Below, one piece after another: positions 34,201 through 40,000 of a stretch of 64,000 nt of DNA. Position numbers and translations under genes: made by a program. The notes below the pieces were generated by a model. It ran no database searches. It saw nothing but the letters and a program-made list of their open reading frames with translations, and was not told the origin of the DNA. Source of the DNA: Nereocystis luetkeana. Taxonomy: Eukaryota > Sar > Phaeophyceae > Laminariales > Laminariaceae. Positions within the stretch are counted from its first letter, which is position 1. The number at the start of each line of letters is the position of its first letter. Location of the stretch: contig JARUPZ010000010.1 of NCBI GenBank assembly GCA_031213475.1, forward strand, positions 9,843,917-9,907,916, written 5' to 3'.

Positions 34201-36035
34201 CTTCGAGACTCAGGACCACGTAGAGGAAAGGAGGCGGTTGGAGATGGAGGAAGGGGTGGAGGAGGGGGGCGGGGCGGGGGCAGGGGGCAAGGTTGAGCGG
34301 CGTGCCCTCCAATCAGCCGCGGGGGCCAGGAAAGGGGAAGGGTGGGAGTCAAGGGAGTCTGATGAGCCTCGAGGGGAGGGCATGGAAACAGCGGGCGGGA
34401 GCTTTGCGCAGGTCTCCCGCATCCCACCGCTCGAAGTCGAGGAGAGGTCTCGCTCGGGCCCTCGATTAAGCAGGCTGGTGATGGCGGCTCCCGAGGAGGA
34501 GGAGGAGGGAGAGGGAGGGGGAGAGGGGCGGGCGGGGAAGGGAGAGGGGGGGGACTCGTCGGAGGTTGTTGTTGTTCCTGGTGGTGGCAACGGGGAAGGA
34601 GGAGGAGGAGGAGGAGGAGGTGAGGAGGCGAAGAAAGGTGGTTGGAGAGTCGACCCTTTAGACCCTTTAGCCCCTAGGGCGTGTCCCCGCCGGCTCGTGA
34701 GCCTCCTCGAGGAGGCCCTTCACGTGGAATCGAGAAGATCCGCCGCTGACGCCGAGCATCCCGCTGGTGTCGCTAGCAACGGCAACTCATACAAGGACCT
34801 AGCCTTTGGTTCCAAGCAGCAGCAGCAGCAACGAAATTGGCCGGGAGAGGGGAGGGAGCGGGGGCGCGGGCGCGGGCGTGACGTCAGCGCCCCCGAGCGG
34901 CCTTCAGCGGCGGTGACGGCGGTACTCTCGGACGACGGCCCAGCGGCCGCGGCCGAGCGCGCTAGGTCCAGAGAGCAAGGGCTAGCCGGGCGTTACGGGG
35001 GCGCTGAAGAAGGAGCCCCTCCCCAATCGCTACCGACTTGGTTGGCCGGGGCGTGGGGGATGGGGAGGAGGGGGGCGGGGAAGCGAGGGGGGGAGGGGAG
35101 GCGGGGTGAAGGTGCTGCTAACGAGAGAAATATGGTGGCGAGGAAAGCTTTGGGCTCGGGGTTTGAGGCGATCGCGGCTTATAGGGCTCACGATACGGAG
35201 AAGGGGATGGTGGCTGGTGTTGGTGGGGGTGGGGGTGGGGGGGGAGGGGAACTCCCGTTGAGGTTCACGGCGTTCTCTTGGGACGGCTCCACTGTCGTCG
35301 CGAAGGAAACCGTTCCGGGCTGCGCTAGGGTAGTCGCTGCTCCCGCTGCGGCAGCGGCCGCCCCCCTCGCATCATCTGGGGGAGGCGCGACGGTCGCGAC
35401 AACGGCGCTTTCAGGAACGGCAGGAGCGGCGGCTGTTGCTGCCGCTCCTACCACTGCCGGTACCTCCCCCAACAGAAGGGCGGAGGGAGGAAGAGGAGGT
35501 AGAGGGGAGGGAGGCGGGGCATCGGGGATGGGCGATGCTGGGGAGGGCTCGAAGACGTGGCAGGCGAGAGGGGAGGGAGGAGGAGGGTTGAACGGGGCTG
35601 CGCCGTGCTTGGAGGTGGAGGCGGCATTTGTGCCATCGGCGGAGATTGTGGTTGACTTCATCGTGCCGGTGGGTACAATTCATGCTGCAGTAAAGGTTGG
35701 GGCCTACATGGTACGTTTTTACGAGGCTACTCACGGGAGAGGGTTTTTTTAACGGACATCCCCGGTTATTGGCATGTTTACACACCTGGTACATATATAT
35801 AGCTGTATATAGCTCGGTCTCATGAAAGAGTCTTGGAAAAAAATCCCGACTGCGTCGTGATCCCGACCCCCCAAAATTACCACACCCAGAAAAGTTTAAC
35901 ACGACCCGAGCTGTTTCAGGGAGATGGGACATTTTTAAGCATCCCGATTTTTCTTGCGTTTTATCAAGCAAAAATCGCCATATTTTTTAGGGAGACGATA
36001 AAATCCGTTTTTTGAGGCTCCTGATGTGGGAAGCT

Positions 36036-36071
<36 letters not shown>

Positions 36072-37014
36072 CGACCCCAAAACCCAAGAACTGACTTTTG
36101 ATGAATGATTCAAAACCCTACTGTAGGTCCGATACGCACAGAAATCAAATGGGCTTGCAATGAGCAAGGTGCTATACACTTCGGATGCGAATAGAAAATA
36201 CGACTCTGATTGGGTGAGGTGGAAGATCGTTTAGATGCTATTTCGGGGGACCGTAGTTAATAGGACCTATGGTATGCATAAAAACCTATATATTCACCTA
36301 TTTTTACTCACAGTATTTGGTTCTATTTACTATGGTCCCCCGTAATAACGTGAAGATCAATCGGCCCTATTGCGTGTGCGCCGGAGTGGTGTTGGGTAGT
36401 CAATGAATCATGTGCAATACAGTTCGGGTGCAGATAGAATATACGACTCTGGTTGGGCGGAAACGTCAGGGCCGTTTAGACGCTAGCGTGAAGACCTATC
36501 GATCGATATGTTAGCTAAGAGTGAGAGTGCAGTAGATAGTTTGGCAGCTGAGGAACCTCTTTGGTATTTTTTTTTTCGGGCTGTATAATACCTTTGCCGT
36601 AGCTTGGCTGCTACGGCCCTGCGACGTCCCGGAAGGAGGGGGGTAAGGGGAGGAGAGATGGTTGGGGACAAGGGGGGGGAGGAAGAGGTATAGGGAGGCA
36701 AAATGAGAGGGAGGGGGGGTACTCATATCATGCTGGGCCGTAGTTGTATGACCATACACGCTCGCATCCCTACAATGCCGGGGGGTAGGGGGGGGCTGAG
36801 ACGTAATTGGGGGAGGGGGCTTCGTAGTTTAGTTTTTGCTGAGGTTGTGCAAGGCGTCGATGCACGGCCACTTGCTTGCTCACACTGCTGTGGCGCTTGC
36901 CGGTGCAGCACCGTTGCTCGTGGAAATAATGTAAATGATAAGGATAGAAATGATAGCAAGCGCAGAAAGCGTACATAATGCCTTGGATTACATGTTTTTC
37001 CCCACCTCCTCTAT

Positions 37015-37053
<39 letters not shown>

Positions 37054-40000
37054 TATTTTATATAGGTTGGGTTGGCGTCGGTTGACAACGACACTGTAAA
37101 ACATGCCGTTCGCCGTTCAGTACGTGAGCTAGACAACCAGGGTACCGTTTTTTTTTTTTTTTGGCGGTCGCCCACAGCTGGTTGTCGAGTTAGATCATTT
37201 GTGCGAGGTAAATAACCTTTACTCCGCACAAAGGAATTGATCGTATCACCTAGTGTTCATAGTAAGGCACCCAAGAGGCAGTTACATAGTACTCCCATTG
37301 CTGTCTCTGAAAATGCCTACACCGGAAATTAAATTAACCCATTGAAGCTGTCACCCTTCTGCAAGTCCGCCCCACAAGCGGTTCTAAGTAGGATGTAGCT
37401 CACCCTTCATGCGACTCGCCGGACACCTCACGGCGCTTCGCGCTTGGTGCAAGTAATGTCTGCCCGGTCGGTGAAAACCCGACATGCTCCATCCCGGCAT
37501 TGTAGGGATGCGAGGGTCTATGGTCATACGACTACGGCCATGCATGAGATCGAGTACATCTCTCCTATCGAGTACACCCCCCCCTCCCATACCCCCTCCC
37601 ATGATCCTCCCTGACCCCGCCCCCCCTCCTCTCCCCCACCGCCGCCATCACCACCACCGCGCACAAACAGGTATCTGTGGGCCTAGTGCCGCGCTTGCTG
37701 ACCCTCCTTCCACAGATGGAGAGGCTGGCTAGAGGCAAACGCTGCCGCCCCCTCCCCCCTTCCGATCCCCTCTCCCCTCAGTGCCTGGAGGCCGACCATT
37801 ACTCTCCGGCCTTCTGGCCCGACAGGCTCGGTTCGAACCAAGGCGACTTTGATTTGCAGGCGGGGGAGGGGAATTCGACGCACAGACTTCGAGGAGTTGG
37901 AGGACGAGGGGAAGGGGGGGGCGGAAGGGGAGGGGGGGAGTGGGACGGGGGTGGGACGGGGGAAATTTCTCAGCATTTTCGTGTGGTGGTGGCGACGGAG
38001 GACCCGAGGGTTGAGGCCCTGTTGGATGATTATGATGTGAGTCTGTTGGTGCTGAAGCTGATGAGGATTATTGTTGCGATTCTGCGTTTAGCTTGGTTTC
38101 GTTTTTGTTGTGTGGGTATTGGTATTGTCGTTGTTGTTTTTTTCAAGGGATGTTTGGAAGGGGGGGGGGGGGGGTATTGCTGCAGCCGATCCTGAATTAT
38201 TTTCGTGTTGGTTGTGGTTGCTGGTTTCGATCTGTTGAGATTCATAGTTTGTACAGGAGGGGGTACTATTGCGGGGGGCCATACTTGATAGGACCTACGG
38301 TATACATAAAAACCTATATATTTGAACATTTTTACTAACAATATTTGGTCCTATTGACTATGGTCCCCCGTAATACAGTACATGCTTCTTGCTCATATTC
38401 TGTTCTGGGTGTTCGTTCCCTTCTTGATTGCCTGCGCCTGTCGGTTTACGCTGCGTAGCTTGTAGCCACGACACTGGTGCTACTGCTGTGTCTCTTCTCT
38501 TAGGCTAAAAGCTGTAGGGGGAAAAGCCATAACGGCCCCTGGGGGTCGATGTTGTCGTTGGGTGTATAGAAGAACGCGTTCAATGTGAAAGGCGACACCG
38601 ACAGCACACGATTAGTTTTTCTGCAGGGATCCTTGACGGTTGTCGGAAGGGCAAGAGTACTCCGTCAACCATGGCGACGGAATATATGAACGACGACGAC
38701 GCCACCAACACCAACGGCAAAAACAGCTGCATACGTACGTACAGCATTCCCGTCCACGCCGAGCGAACATAGGACAGGCAACGCTGTCCTAAACCAAACT
38801 CCAAAACGCCCCCTCCCTCCCCGTCCCTCACTCCCTACCTCCCCCTTCCTTCATCCCCCCATCCATCTAAAACGCCCTCCTCCTCATCCGGCCACCCCCC
38901 CTCCCTCTCTCCGTCCCACCCCGCCCTCCTCCGTCCCTCCACCCCCCTCCCTCTCTCCGTCCCCCCCCGCCCTCCTCCGTCCCTCCACCCCCCTCCCTCT
39001 CTCTGTCTCCAACTCCTTCTCTGGCTCTACATTTTATTTGCTGCTTTGTCAGGTCGAAACTGTCTTTGTGCTCTCTCAATCTCCTTTCAGCAAGGCTTCG
39101 GCCATCCAAGACGCTTCGGCGTTTATACCCGACGACCACATCATGCTGGTGCACGACGCTGACCTGTTTCCCCCTTGTGGTCTGCCGGACGCTCTGCGGC
39201 AGACGGTGGTGAGGGGTGTCCAGACCGTCAACCTACTCCTGCCCTACGAGAACCAGCCTGTCGTCGGTAAGAACTGCTGTAGGGGGTGTTGGGTATCGTA
39301 ACGATTTTTTTAGATATGTCGAACTTGGATGCCATACTACATCGGAATTCCGATATACATCGGAATTCCGATATATCGGAATTCAATGTATCGGAATTCG
39401 ATATATCGGAGTTCAATGTATCGGAATTCGATATATCGGAATTCAATATATTGTAATTCGATATTATGTACATCGGAATTCAATATGTCGGAATTCGATG
39501 TACCGAACTTTAATCATCTGACACATCGAAGGCGTTTTTCGGTTCACCGGACGCCCTTCGACAGACGGTGGAGGGCTGTGCCGGCCGTCAACATGATCTT
39601 GCCCCACGTATCCAAGATATCTAGATTAGCATCGGCGACAAACTCACCGACTGTAGGTCGTGTTGGTTATCGTATCGGAATTTTTTATGTATCGGAGTTC
39701 GATATATCGGAATTCGAGATGTCGAACTTTGATGTATCAGAATTCGATATATTATCGAGGTTGGCTATATTGTGTCGTTCGGTCTCTACCGAACGCGCGT
39801 CGGCAGACGGTGGTGAGGGATAGTTCAGACGGTGAACATGGTCTTGCCCCACGCGAATCCGCCTACCACCGGTAATGGCTCGGAGCTAGGTGCTTGGAGC
39901 TTGGCCGCTGCTTGTAGTGGTAGTCGCGGTGGTCCAAGGGGGGGGGGGGGGTTATGATAAGCTTAAACGTCGAGGAAAGGGGGGGTTCTCTCGTTGGCTC

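Noticed and set aside
34170-35661. Long - strand frames opposite exon 10
   Set aside because: Pro/Ser-rich shadows of the G-rich + strand exon; they lack family matches and splice logic.
39329-39823. 164-codon IYRNSMYRNS-type frame
   Set aside because: It is a reading of the ATATCGGAATTC minisatellite and crosses decayed copies of exon 12.
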